Assembly: GCA_963989385.1 (NCBI GenBank)
Contig: OZ022515.1
Span: 13,238,803 to 13,302,802 of the forward strand
Reading direction: 5' to 3'
From: Ctena decussata
Lineage: Eukaryota; Mollusca; Bivalvia; Lucinida; Lucinidae
DNA: 64,000 nucleotides
Shown: positions 44,327-55,342 of the stretch, piece after piece
Layout: each line of letters starts with the position of its first letter
How positions within the stretch are numbered: the first letter of the stretch is position 1
The notes under the pieces: generated by a model
Told to the model about the DNA's origin: nothing
What the model saw: the letters and a program-made list of their open reading frames with translations, nothing else
Databases searched by the model: none
Program-made: the position numbers and the translations under genes

Positions 44327-44802
44327 TTAGTGGGTGATGGTATCCCAATATTGCTCTACTTCTCTCTTCGTATCTTCAACTTTTGTGAGTGCCTTTTGGT
44401 TTACTGACTCCTTCATTGTTCCCCAAATATTTTCAATAGGATTCAGATCTGGGCTGTAGCTTGGCCATTCCAATACTGTTATCCCTTTTTCCTGAAACCA
44501 CTGTTTTGTATGCTTAGCAGTATGTTTCGGATCATTGTCTTTTTGTAATATCCAGTCATCTCCATAAAACACCTGGGCATTTGGAAGAAGATATGTCTCT
44601 AAAATATCAGTATACCGATCACTGGTCAAATTACCTTCAAACACACATAAAGGAGTGGTCCCAAGTGATGACACCCCACCCCACACGTGAAACTTGGGAC
44701 TGTATTTAGGTCTCTGGTACAAAGGCGCAGAATCAGCTTTTGTCCATAACTTCACATTATTAGGATACACCCAAACAGAGCTCTCATCTGTGAAAATAAC
44801 AT
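44327..44802 (-). pseudogene. Tc1 transposase, C-terminal catalytic part
   Basis: Begins at the other side of the insertion with FTDESSVWVYP (first Asp). It then has QKDNDPKHTAKHT (second Asp) and SPDLNPIENIWG (Glu); 34 residues separate the last two, the DD34E signature of Tc1. No stops or frameshifts, so the insertion is the only evident lesion. Confidence 0.88.
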
Positions 44803-46482
44803 TCACGGGTGGTAAAGTTTCAAATTGACCTCCGCGGAGGTCTGTTGAAAAACAATTTGACTATTTTCCGGTAGGCAATTTGAATATATCCTGTCATGAA
44901 TTTTCGAGGTTTACTGACAGGGTTCAGACAAGATTTTTCTCGCTAGAAAAGGTATTCCAAAAATTGGAGAATGTCATGCTATTTATATTTTACAGTTGTA
45001 TATTGAGACCAAATGACATGGAGCAGTTTGAAGCAGTGTTTTTTTAAATTACTTTTGTCCTCCAGGTTCAGTACCGAAAACGAAAGTAGGAAGGAGTTCT
45101 GCACAGTTAAATCGGCTTTTTGAATGCATTTGCAGGCTTTCTGTGAAATCTTACCGATGCAGTAAGACACGTAGCTTGTATAGCTTCATTCTAAACATAC
45201 TTTCAAGAATACGCATGCTTTTATTACTACATGCTTACCCAATTTGCGTCGGCGGTCAATTTGAACACGATGAGAACAATTTGACTAATGTAGCTTAACA
45301 TGGAAAAAATTAATCAGCTAAGAAGAAGAAAATGCTTAATTTACTTTTCAGAAGCTAGGTAGCAACGGATTGAAAGCATGTTTTCGTACTTCTAAAGAAT
45401 ATCAGATAATATTGCTCATGTAACATTTTCTTTTTTATCGTGAAATAGTAGCACAATAGTGCTTTATATTTTTTCTTTTGTTGTAAAACCAGACCTGTGA
45501 CACTGATTTGTTTGTAAACATAGCACGAACCGATTTGTTTTCATCACATCCTTTACAAGTCATTCTAAAGCGGCCGTAATGATGTTGTTATTGTTTCATG
45601 TTGATTACCCGTGTTTCTATGTAACGGCCACTCCAGGAGTGTAATCACCTCGCAGCGAGGGGAGCATGCGGGTATGTTTGCCTGATATCTTCTTATGGTT
45701 TCACTCTAAATTGTTTGAATATCTGTTCTCTTCTCTGCAAATATTAGTCTGGATGGGTTCGTTTTATTTTACAAACAAGTGAGAGCCACAGGTCTGCTTT
45801 TACAACAAAGAAATGATAAAACACTATTGTACTACCATTTCACGATAAAAAAAAAAGAGAATGTTGCGTGAGCAATATTATCTAGTGTACTTAAGACGTA
45901 TAAAACCATGCATTCAAATCATATGATATCTGGCTCCTGAAAATTCAGCACGCATTTTCTTCTTTTTAGCTGATTAAATTTTTCCATGTTAATCTACATT
46001 AGTCAAATTGTTCTCATGGTGTTCAAATTGACTGCCGAGAAAAATTAGGTAAGCATGTAGTGACAAAAGCATGCATATTCTTGAAAGTATGTTTAGAACG
46101 AAGCTATGCAAGCTACGTGTCTTACTGCATCGGTAAGATTTCCCAGAAAGCCTGCAAATGCACTCAAAAAGTCGATTTAACTGTGCAGGACTCCTTCCTA
46201 GTTTCGTTTTCGGTACTGAACCTGAAGGACAAAAGTAATTTAAAAAACACCGCTTCAAACTGCTCCATGTCATTTGGTCTCAATATACAACTGTAAATTA
46301 TATATAGCATGACATTCTCCGATTTTTGGAATACCTTTTCTAGCGAGAAAAATCTTGTCTGAACCCTGTCAGTGAACCGCGAAAATTCATGACAGGATAT
46401 ATTCAAATCGCCTACCGGAAAATAGTCAAATTGTTCTTCAACAGACCTCCGCGGAGGTCAATTTGAAACTTTACCACCCGTG
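44803..46482. mobile_element. Giant fold-back element, 1680 bp, nested in the Tc1 transposase gene
   Basis: Flanked by a 6-bp direct repeat AACATT (44797-44802 and 46483-46488). Termini CACGGGTGGTAAAGTTTCAA / inverse, followed at both ends by the palindrome GACCTCCGCGGAGGTC. The arms are about 690 bp each (to ~45500 and from ~45790), alike throughout with scattered changes. The spacer of ~290 bp holds no transposase. Small open frames are symmetric shadows in both arms. Confidence 0.85.
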
Positions 46483-46911
46483 AACATTGCCCCAGTCAAA
46501 GCTTTCATCGGCTAAACACCACTCAACTCGCCTATCCTTGTGTTCTTGTTTCAGCAAAGGGGAGGGAATTCCTTTCTTTTTCTCCCATCCAAGATCAATC
46601 AAGTTTCTTCTTACTGTAGATTTTGATACATCACTAGACCCTCTATTGATCATTTCATATGTGATATTTGAAATGCTTGCCCTTCTATTTCTAGAAGCCA
46701 AAATACCCAGCCTCATTCGGTCCCCAAACTCCAATTTTCTAGGCCTCCCTGCTCCTTTCTGGTGCTCAATACCTCTGCCTTTCTCAATATTACTCTTTAC
46801 CCTGTATACTGTAGAAACAGGACTGTCTGTTCTTTCTGACAATACATTAACATTAGTGATTCCTTCATTATATAGCCTAAGAATCAACCTTATTTTCTCT
46901 TCATCAGCCAT
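46483..46911 (-). pseudogene. Tc1 transposase, N-terminal part
   Basis: 143 codons from ATG at 46911 to the insertion point. Two helix-turn-helix-like DNA-binding parts (DSPVSTVYRVKSNIEKG and STVRRNLIDLGW) flank a GRPRKL AT-hook-like linker. The frame is open and only broken by the inserted fold-back; its last residues before the break are DWGNV. Confidence 0.85.
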
Positions 46912-47104
46912 TATTTACCACTGTCAGCAAAACGTCGTCTGCTACAGAATCAAGGGAGGTTACTCTAATTGCTGCAACTGATTTTAGTAAAGAGGAGTTG
47001 TCTCCCTTAGACCATAATAACTTTTTAAATTTTGAGTCAAAATGACTAAAGTACAGCTGCCGAAACTAATCTGTAAAAATTCTCAATAATTTTGAACCAA
47101 ATTA

Positions 47105-47205
47105 TAAAGCATATTGATTGGCTGCGTTCAAGCACATGCTCGGAAGCAGCCAATCTGTGTGCTTTATTTTGAGTCTGAGATTATTCTCAAGTTTTATAAC
47201 CTCGA
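47105..47205. repeat. Fold-back repeat family K, right part of interrupted copy
   Basis: TAAAGCATATTGATTGGCTG ... CACATGCTCGGAAGCAGCC ... TCAAGTTTTATAACCTCG, completing the palindrome begun at 44086. Confidence 0.75.
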
Positions 47206-47419
47206 ACCCTGGTCTACACTGTGAGTCTATTTCTCTTTTATGGGGCGCTAGGCGTGAATGGGTTAAGGAGGAACATCCCAACGCACGATTTCAGCCAGCC
47301 ATTGAAAACCAGGGAGCCATTCCATCATGTAAAAATCTATCCCGTATGCTTTACGATAAAATCTACGAAATTCTTCTACAGGGAAGGCGACCGTTCAAAA
47401 CCAAAGAAACAACTCTGAC

Positions 47420-47700
47420 GGTTTTGGAAATATAAGCATCTAAAAATCTTTAACCCAAAACTTTAAACATTTGTTAACATCAACATTATCCTATATATAT
47501 TGACCTCTGACCTCATCCTGGGACAAAACCCAAAGGCATGGTTGCATACAACAAAAGATAAGCTCTAGGGTAGGTCCATACCAAATACGGGACATGTACC
47601 TTGAATGGTTTGGAAAATATAAGCATCTAAAAGAAACTTAATCGAAAACTTTAACATTTGTGTAACGCGGACGCAAATTGACGAATTTCAAGTCATAATT
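47420..47700 (+). repeat. Two-copy degenerate repeat, about 190-bp spacing
   Basis: TTTTGGAAATATAAGCATCT and TTTGGAAAATATAAGCATCT, each followed by AAAACTTTAA(A)CATTTG, at about 47422 and 47610. Noncoding. Confidence 0.5.
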
Positions 47701-47969
47701 CCGTCAAAATTGGGTCGATCGTTACCATTCTTTAAACATGGGGACACCCTAGAACAAGCTATATAATGGCTATTGCGAAAATACGTTCAAGCGCACAAAA
47801 TTTATTGACAGGCGAAGACGGTAAACTTGCAAGGGGACGGAAAATGGATCTCCAGGTCTCAGCCATGAGCCATACTGGATTCCGTATCCAAGAAAAGTGT
47901 TCACCATACTTTCGTACATGAGCATGTAAAAATTAGCCGCATACATGTACATCAAAACCATCAAAGAGG

Positions 47970-48178
47970 CATCTGCGCCCAGCGAAAACTCAGATCAGCT
48001 TGGGCATCCGCCCAGTCTGATTAGAGTCTTCGCTGTGTGCTGAAAGAGTAGCTAATCGTCTAAGCTACCTCTATGCGGGCAGTGAAGACTCTGCTCAGAC
48101 CTACCGAATGCTCAGGCTGATCTGAGTCTTCGCCGGGCGCACATGTAACTTTATTGTTATTGTCGTGTCGCTCGGCTA
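47970..48178. mobile_element. MITE family M, copy J (left end lost)
   Basis: Starts inside the arm (TCTGCGCCCAGCGAAAACTC) and ends TGTCGTGTCGCTCGGCTA. About 30 bp of the left terminus are missing and the right end is mutated. Confidence 0.7.
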
Positions 48179-48299
48179 ATTAATATTGTTAAAATATATT
48201 TTCATCACCTGTAAATAAAAGCAGAGAGGACTCCCGTCCAACTGCATAAATGCGTTTACTGATCTACGTGTATGTGTTCTACTTTCCCTCACGGAGCCC

Positions 48300-48370
48300 T
48301 ATTAGCGCAGTAGGTCACGCACTGGCCTGCTGATCTAGCGATCCCGGGTTCGATTCCCGATGTAGGCGGA
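48300..48370 (+). mobile_element. tRNA-like SINE head
   Basis: CCCTATTAGCGCAGTAGGTC (A box) and CCCGGGTTCGATTCCCG (B box) with GATGTAGGCGG. An anticodon arm is not clean; read-through into GAAATTTTTCAGTCACAAAC suggests a SINE. Confidence 0.5.
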
Positions 48371-48689
48371 AATTTTTCAGTCACAAACGGAGCTCAATTG
48401 CATAAACCTTTTTCAGTTCAGTTCAGTTCAATTCTCCTGACGACGTTCCCCAAGCCAAGTGGCTCAGCGGTATGTAACTCTAAATTGTTTCAGTTGTATA
48501 CGGGGTCAAATTGCATAATTGGATTAAATCTACGCAAATACATCCTTTGAATGTCCATACTTTTCGGGGTTTTTTTTTTCACTGAACTGGTTTGAAATTT
48601 TGCATGCTTTTTTTACTTAACTTACAATGATAATGTGGCGTGGTAAAATTGTCGAATAAAGCTCAAAACATATTTTATATGGACCTGTT

Positions 48690-49290
48690 TTATAGCTTTA
48701 GCGTTTGTTGTGTGCAACCATGCTTCTGGGTCTGGTCCCAGGGTTAGACCAGAAGTCAATATCTTGGATAATGTTGATGTTAAAGTTTCTCATTATAATT
48801 TACTCTGATTCTTTTAAGGCTCATACCTCCAAACTCATTTAAAGTAACTGCTTCGTACCGGTTAGGACTTTTCTGGGGCAAGTTAGTTTTTGCTTTAAGC
48901 AACCATGCCCTTAGGTCGGGCCCAAGGGTGAGGCCAGAGGTCATTATCCAGAATGATGTAAATGTCAATGTTTTTGGTCTGATTCTTCTAAGAGCTTCCA
49001 AGTTTTATGTTGGTAGACTTGGTCAAATAGTGTATCCTTACACGTGCAGTAGCAGCAAAGCATCCATGCAGACTCCCATGTCCTTGACCTTTTTTCATGG
49101 TTGAGTGATTTTGCCTTATACCTTTAACACTATTTAATGAATATGCAATATGAATATATACGTTTCTCTTGAAGCTCATAACTTTGATACCTTTTATCCT
49201 ACGAAGTTTAAATTTAGCATGATACTTACCCAGGCCAACGTCTTTGACTTCATTGTAGAGTTGCCCCTGGGTGGGGCCAGGGGTCAGAAT
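48690..49290 (+). repeat. Degenerate tandem repeat, about 180-bp unit, three copies
   Basis: Recurring CAACCATGC..CTGGGTC.GG.CCCAGGGTTAGACCAGAAGTCA-type block at about 48716, 48900 and 49260, each followed by AATG..GATGTTAA..TTT. Noncoding. Confidence 0.5.
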
Positions 49291-50290
49291 GTATAACAGG
49301 TCATACTGAACACGTGCAAAATGGGAATAAAATCAGAAGTCTGGTACCATTTTTTACATAGAATGATCACAGATGAAATAGTTTATACGGAGGCCAGGCT
49401 TTGGCAACTGGATCAGTCTAGGGATAGGGTTATTGAGTGGAGCCAAGGGAAACATGAGAAGTCTGCAAAGGGTAAAGAGGTGACATCCGACCGACTTAGT
49501 ACTGGGTAAAGGTGGAGTGAAAACACGTACTAGGAACCACCCTTTGTAACCGTAGACATTATTAGATAGACTGACGGTTAATATATCTCCGTCTGGTGCA
49601 CGAGGATCCTACCCTTAATGTGCGCAAAGTGTCCAGACAGGCAAACAAGTCGGCCCTGTATCGCCAGATGCAAACCTCATTTGTGCACCAGCTATATACA
49701 CCACATTCACCCCTGGTTAACTACATGTATGTACACTGAACAAAAATTCTAATTGCTCAGTTTTCTTGTTTGCAGAAATATGATTTCTAGACAATATTTT
49801 GAATATTATTTCAATCAAAATTTTATTTTTAATCCACTTATTGAAATTGAATTTTGTAATCAAAACTTTACTGTAATATTAGAGTTATTACCCCTTGTTT
49901 GTAAACGATAGAACAATTAAAGAATGCATAAACCTTGAATCAGACAGCCATAAAATCACGACATTTCAAAAGTAAATTAAGTTTTCCATTATAAAAACAT
50001 GAAATTTATACCCAACCCTCATGAAATTCTTGTCTCTATTGATTTTAATATTGAAGTTTTGAAATTACCTCCCTTGAAATGTTTGTGTAACTCTTAATAC
50101 AGGCTTCAAATTGTAGTAATTCATCTTGAAAATGCATGAGCGATTGTGCTCAAGTAAAATACAAGCATATACATCCATTTTTTTCCTAATTTGTAGCCAG
50201 ATAAAGCTGAATGTGCATAAGGCTTAATTCTGTGGAAAAAGTGACCAATTAGAAGTTTTCTTCAGTGTATATACTTGGATTGTTACTAGA
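49291..50290. other. Noncoding stretch
   Basis: No gene or element recognised. AT-rich from 49740. The open frame at 49321-49509 has no family signature. Confidence 0.35.
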
Positions 50291-50299
50291 CGAAAAGGA

Positions 50300-50590
50300 G
50301 TCTTAGGTCCCAAAGGACCTGGTCGTTGTGGTTAAACAAAGTTTAGTGTTTACAAAGTTCACAGTGTCCGAACTCACTGTACCATCTCTTCCGGTTTTCA
50401 TAGCGTTGAATCGAGAGTACAAAGTTCGCTTATAACCAGTAGTAGTCAGGACGCTGAAATTCAAAAAGAGCCTATTTTTCGAGTATAATGCCCCGACAAT
50501 TCGAAAGGATGAATTTGGTATATTATGAAAGTTTATCATCCCAACTTTAACTTAGGGTATGATGTGGTCCTGAAAAGTGGATCCAGGATG
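50300..50590 (+). repeat. Dispersed repeat V, copy 1
   Basis: GTAGTCAGGACGCTGAAATT ... AATGCCCCGACAATTCGAAAGG ... AGGGTATGATGTGGTCCTGAAA. The inverse occurs at 54890-55050. Confidence 0.7.
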
Positions 50591-52330
50591 TAAAATAAGG
50601 GGAGATAACTGGGTACCAAAGAAATGCTAAAAATGATCGACTGCCTTTCTCGTTATTTTTGTGTCATTTGAAGCGGAGTTTCAAGCTAACAACATAAGAT
50701 TTAGAGGAAGCCTATTATACTGCGAACGACTGATACTTATTAGCTTTTAATCCATGTTGGTTTAAGCCCGTAACATTCGGTTATAGACGTTACATATGAG
50801 AATATTCCCAAAATGTAACTAAATTGAAGGCAGAATCGTTTTGTTTTCTTTTGCTAGTATATCCTCCTTTAAAATCATCTTAAATATTAGAAGAATTACA
50901 ACCTGCTTGATTCCTTGTCATTCGTCTATGTTACTACTTGAATTAACGTAGAATTAACGTGGATAACATTTATACAAAATGGACTCCATTACACCACAGC
51001 TATTTAGCAACCTTCACCAACTCCCATATACGGTATTCAGACAGTTTTAAAGAAATGCTGTTGACAGAAGTGTGCCGCTATTTTCACCAAGCAGTTTATA
51101 CCCCCCCCCCCTCCTCCCTCGCAAGCTGAGTTTTATACGTGAAACAGAAAAGAGAGTTGTTATATGTTAAAAGACTTGACAAATACTGAACAAACAGTCT
51201 TTTTTGCTATTTGTTTCTTCTTGTAGCACCGCTCAACACTTTTGCTGACATGATTATACAACGGTTCAATTGTCTTGCTACGCTTCTCATGACACTAACA
51301 TACGTGACTTTTAGTCAAAGAAATAAACAAGAAACAAATAGATAGATTGAGAGATAGAGAAGATGTTACCCCAAGGGAAATAAAACTATTGATGCTCTGA
51401 ACATTGTTATTTATAAAGGTGTCAGTCAAGTGGCAATCAAACACCATTGTTCTTTTTAATGTTAATAGATATGAAAATAGGGAATTACTAGTAATTTACA
51501 CTACAAAACCTGCTGTTACATTGAATATTAAAATATCGGTTCATAGAGCATAGAAATTGAAAGACTACAGAAAGGTGAGAAAATTAAAATACACACTGGA
51601 ATTTAATGACATGAGGCACAGAAAAGTATCTGCCAAATCGAAAATAGGCATCTGTTACAAAATACGCATTCTTTTATGAGACTTGCATGGAGGTATTTTT
51701 CGTTACCAATAAAAACGACGATGCTCACGTGAAAGTTTCGATTAAAGTCAAGAAACAGCCCAATAATATCAATAAATTACGATATTTCATTGCATTGACC
51801 TTTTTGATCCATTTTAAAGTCCCTAAAGACGGTGATACATCATGCGCTTGGTAGTACAACATCGGAAACATGTAAACTTCTTATTAGTTGATGTTACTGC
51901 TTATTAAACTTTTCACTGCCGAAATGCTACACGTTGAGATAATGTATTTTCACAGCCTCCAGCCTCCGGTCAACTACTCGCCATCCGACTGTAAGTAAAA
52001 TGTATCATTTTGTAACATTTTGAGTGCAGATAATACCATGTAGGAATAATGTGGCAAATATTGTGAATTACCCATCCCGTTACCATAAACACTGACAAAA
52101 CTCCTGAATAGACTGATGATGGGACATCTTATAAGTTACGGTATTTTTCTACTTTCGTTAACTCGTCACAAGAATATTTTTAATATTTTGCCTTATAACT
52201 TATGAGAGCGCTAAAAACCAGTAACGTTGATCACATTTCAGCAAGTATACCTTGGTACTTAATTGAAACACTGACAATTTCTTTAAATGGATACGTAATT
52301 ATCGGTCGAATTTGCTATTCAAGTTCGATT
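50591..52330. other. Noncoding stretch
   Basis: AT-rich, with a C run near 51102-51111. No gene or repeat recognised. Confidence 0.35.
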
Positions 52331-52362
52331 TTGAGACTTTTTTTAGATTTCAGTTGAGATGA

Positions 52363-52554
52363 ATGAAGTATCATAATATTTTAACTATAAAGCTTTCGTG
52401 CTTCATTGTTGCGATTTTATGCTCAATAATGATAAAAGTATACAGTTTAAATACACATGATACGTTAATTGTAAAGACTGAGGGCTTGAGGCATGCAGAC
52501 ATTGAGGCCTCGAAAGCAGCTTATTCACAAACAAATATTATCGTTTGGTACTGA
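52363..52554 (+). CDS. Possible small secreted peptide (weak)
   Basis: 63 codons: a basic start and a hydrophobic stretch resembling a signal peptide (LSCFIVAILCSIMIKVYS), then about 35 polar residues. An acceptor-like TTTTTTTAGATTTCAG lies about 20 nt upstream and AATAAA overlaps the end (52553). No homology recognised; chance occurrence in AT-rich DNA is quite possible. Confidence 0.2.
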   Translation: MKYHNILTIKLSCFIVAILCSIMIKVYSLNTHDTLIVKTEGLRHADIEASKAAYSQTNIIVWY

Positions 52555-52569
52555 ATAAATCAATCATCA

Positions 52570-54880
52570 AATTATAATTATGTAACGCAGTATAACGTCT
52601 ATTCAGACACATGCCAAACAGATGACAGTTAAATACCTCTAACAATCTCGTTTTCTTATTATTTTATTTTCATGGTGGCATGTGCACCCACTACTTTTAG
52701 ATATAATCAATGACTGTAGCATCTATGGCTGTCTATTCTTCATATATCGAAGTTAGCCGGCATATGTTAGATTTTTCAGAAAACAAGTTTTAATAAGTAT
52801 TCACCTGGTATAGCCAGTGCAGCACACACTAATTCAAAATGTTTCAAGCAGTTAAGTCTACGATAGGCAAGATTTTACGCTGAGTAATCATACTAGATGT
52901 TTAGTAAGAATCTTTCATTTCACTAATTCATTCGGATACTGACTTCTGTGCTGATGCTTTTATTGCTTCTGTTATATACGTGATATACATATGATGACTG
53001 TTGACTGAGCCGTTTGAAACTTCATGTTTCGTTGCTTATTTAAATGTCTAAAACATCCATGTTTATGACACAACGCCTACGTGATTTTGCTGCATCAGAA
53101 GGAAGTGTGAGGTTGCGCGAATAAAACTAGTTAAAACCCCTGGTAGATTATGTACAACTGTCTATACAAATATGAAAACTTCTACATGCGAATCCCATTG
53201 GTTGGTTTTCTTGCCTTGTGGTCGCCTGTATAGCTGTCCTGTGTGCTTTCTGTTTGGTTTTGTGGTTTAAAATAGAAAATAGGTAAAATTAGATGTATTA
53301 AATGTTTGAATTTCGTTTGTACTGTTTTGTGGTGCTCACTTATGTACAGTTCCTCTGTGTTGGAATGGAGTGTCTGTTACCAAAGATGTGCTGTCCGTTT
53401 TGTCGTATCCATGTTTCCTATCTTCTTTCGGTGTCTTGGGTGGGCTGTGTTTTGTAATTGTGGCCTTTCCTGGGTAATTTTGTTTACATTTTTTCTATGT
53501 ACGTTTTCTACATCTCATATACGTAAACATGGGTCTGCATGCATATCTAATAAATACACTGTAACAAAATAACAAGAAATAAATTAAGATGGTCAGCATG
53601 TAAACGAGTTTTATTCTCTGGAGAGACGTACGAACTTGCAAAATAACGCTGTTCACAATGGAGGGAACAGTGATCCCACAACTCTGCTAATATCTACCAT
53701 ATGCGTATTACTGAATAGCTTGTTTTGATATCTAAGTAGTTTACGTTGTAATTACTCTTCAAACCATGACGTTTGGTTATTGTTAGAACATAAATTTGAA
53801 TGCCGTTCATTTTTCCGCGTGTCAGTAAGTGCAAATATTCGTTAGTACATTATCTTTTTCAATTTTGATACTTCCATCATTACATAAGTGCCAATCCAAC
53901 TCAGCATATGTACAGATGTCAAAATACTTCACTTACACACTAAATACCAATTACATGTATAAAACTTCATTTTGTTAGAATACTGATTTAGCTTTTAAGA
54001 CAAGGGGAAATGCAGAGTTTAAAAGCACTATTTTTAAAATAACATATTTGAACGACAAAATGATTTAAATTTGAAACATTATTTCATTTTATTTATTATT
54101 TTCGTTTCAAGGGTAAGATATATAATTAGTATTATTTGCTATGAAAAGCTTTTCGAAACTTTTTTTTTACAAATTATAGTAACCAAAGTTATATACTCTA
54201 ATGCAGTAAAACAAATATGATCCTGTTTTTGTATTCTACATCTTTATATATCTGCTGAATCGTCTTCTTTCATTATTCTTTTTAACACAATTATATTAAG
54301 TAACGTATGTAACGACCAAGCTGTAACAGACAAACGCCAGTGATAATGTGAATGCGTAACTTGTTGGAAGTCTTTGCAGACCCAGAAGTGGTTTGGCTGG
54401 TTTTCTTGTTAAAAATTGTACACCACGGGGAAAAATTCAAATTGAAAAATCAAAGTGAAATGAACTTCTGAGGAAAACGGGATCCATGGTGGTGGTTAGA
54501 CTCCAAAGAGAAACGTGTTATGAAGTACAGAGTACAGTGTCATTATCAATGGATATTTTGCGAGTCAGCTGCCCTATAATTCTATGCGCAGTTTAATGAT
54601 AATCTGGAAGACAGCGATTTAAAATGAAAATTACTACCTTCAAACACCAAAAATTGGTAGGACGAATTATCCTTGTGTAAATATATGTATACACCGGTTT
54701 TCTTAATATTTTAAGCATGCATTTTGTAAATTATTACAGAAACTGATACTTTGCACACAAATACGTCATTTCATGGATTAATCAGAAAACTTTAGTGCAC
54801 CTCTAAATGAACAGAATTATAGCGTTTTCATTTTGAGCAAATTAAGGTTTAAAAGGGGTAGGGGTAAAAAGGGGTAATTA
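52570..54880. other. Noncoding stretch with old repeat fragments
   Basis: 53225-53300 (TTGTGGTTTAAAATAGAAAATAGGTAAAA) resembles 2570-2600. Nothing else recognised. Confidence 0.35.
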
Positions 54881-54889
54881 AAAGCACGG

Positions 54890-55050
54890 GATCCTCCTAT
54901 TTCAGTGACCACATCATACCCTATCATAAAGCCCAAATGTTGTGCTTATCAAATTTGGTAAAAATTTCCTTTCGAATCGCCGGGGCATTAAAGTTGCATT
55001 TTTTCGGCTTCAGCGTCCTGACTACAAAGTACTATGGTCCGAAACAAAGG
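54890..55050 (-). repeat. Dispersed repeat V, copy 2 (inverted)
   Basis: TGACCACATCATACCCTATC ... CTTTCGAATCGCCGGGGCAT ... CTTCAGCGTCCTGACTAC, inverse of the 50300-50590 repeat at a distance of 4.3 kb. Confidence 0.7.
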
Positions 55051-55104
55051 ATGAGGACTAGTAGCGTCTGGTATGTAAAAACACAGACAACCTCCTGACT
55101 AATT

Positions 55105-55342
55105 TGAGCCGCGACACGAGAAAACCAACAAAGTGGTTTTGCGCCCAGTGCAGACTCAGATCAGCATGGGCATCCGCCCAGTCTGATCAGAGTCTTCGCT
55201 GTCCGCATGGATGTAGCTTAAATCCTTAGCTACCCTTTAAGGGCTCAGCAAAGAGTCTGATCAGACTGGGTTGATGCCCAGGCTGATCTGAGCCTGCGCT
55301 GGGCGCACAACCACATTGTTGTTTTTTTCGTGTCGCGGCTCA
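55105..55342. mobile_element. MITE family M, copy K
   Basis: TGAGCCGCGACACGAG...GTGTCGCGGCTCA, TT on both sides; well preserved, 238 bp. Confidence 0.85.

Larger units (their letters stand above)
44123..47104 (-). mobile_element. Tc1-like DNA transposon, interrupted
   Basis: TIRs TTGGTTCAAAATTATTGAGA (left) and TCTCAATAATTTTGAACCAA (right) with TA on both sides, confirmed by the uninterrupted family-K repeat at 28725 (CAAAATAAAGCA). It holds one minus-strand transposase gene of about 300 codons. Without the nested 1.68-kb insertion the element is about 1.3 kb, the normal Tc1 size. Confidence 0.88.

Noticed and set aside
45989..46406. Open frames on both strands in the giant fold-back, with partners at 44979-45170
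   Set aside because: Mirror images in the two arms; no transposase or other motif.
560..55342. Repeated blocks such as CAGCCTGGGCATCCGCCCAG as a CRISPR-like array
   Set aside because: Copies are dispersed, palindromic MITEs without regular spacers, in a eukaryotic genome.
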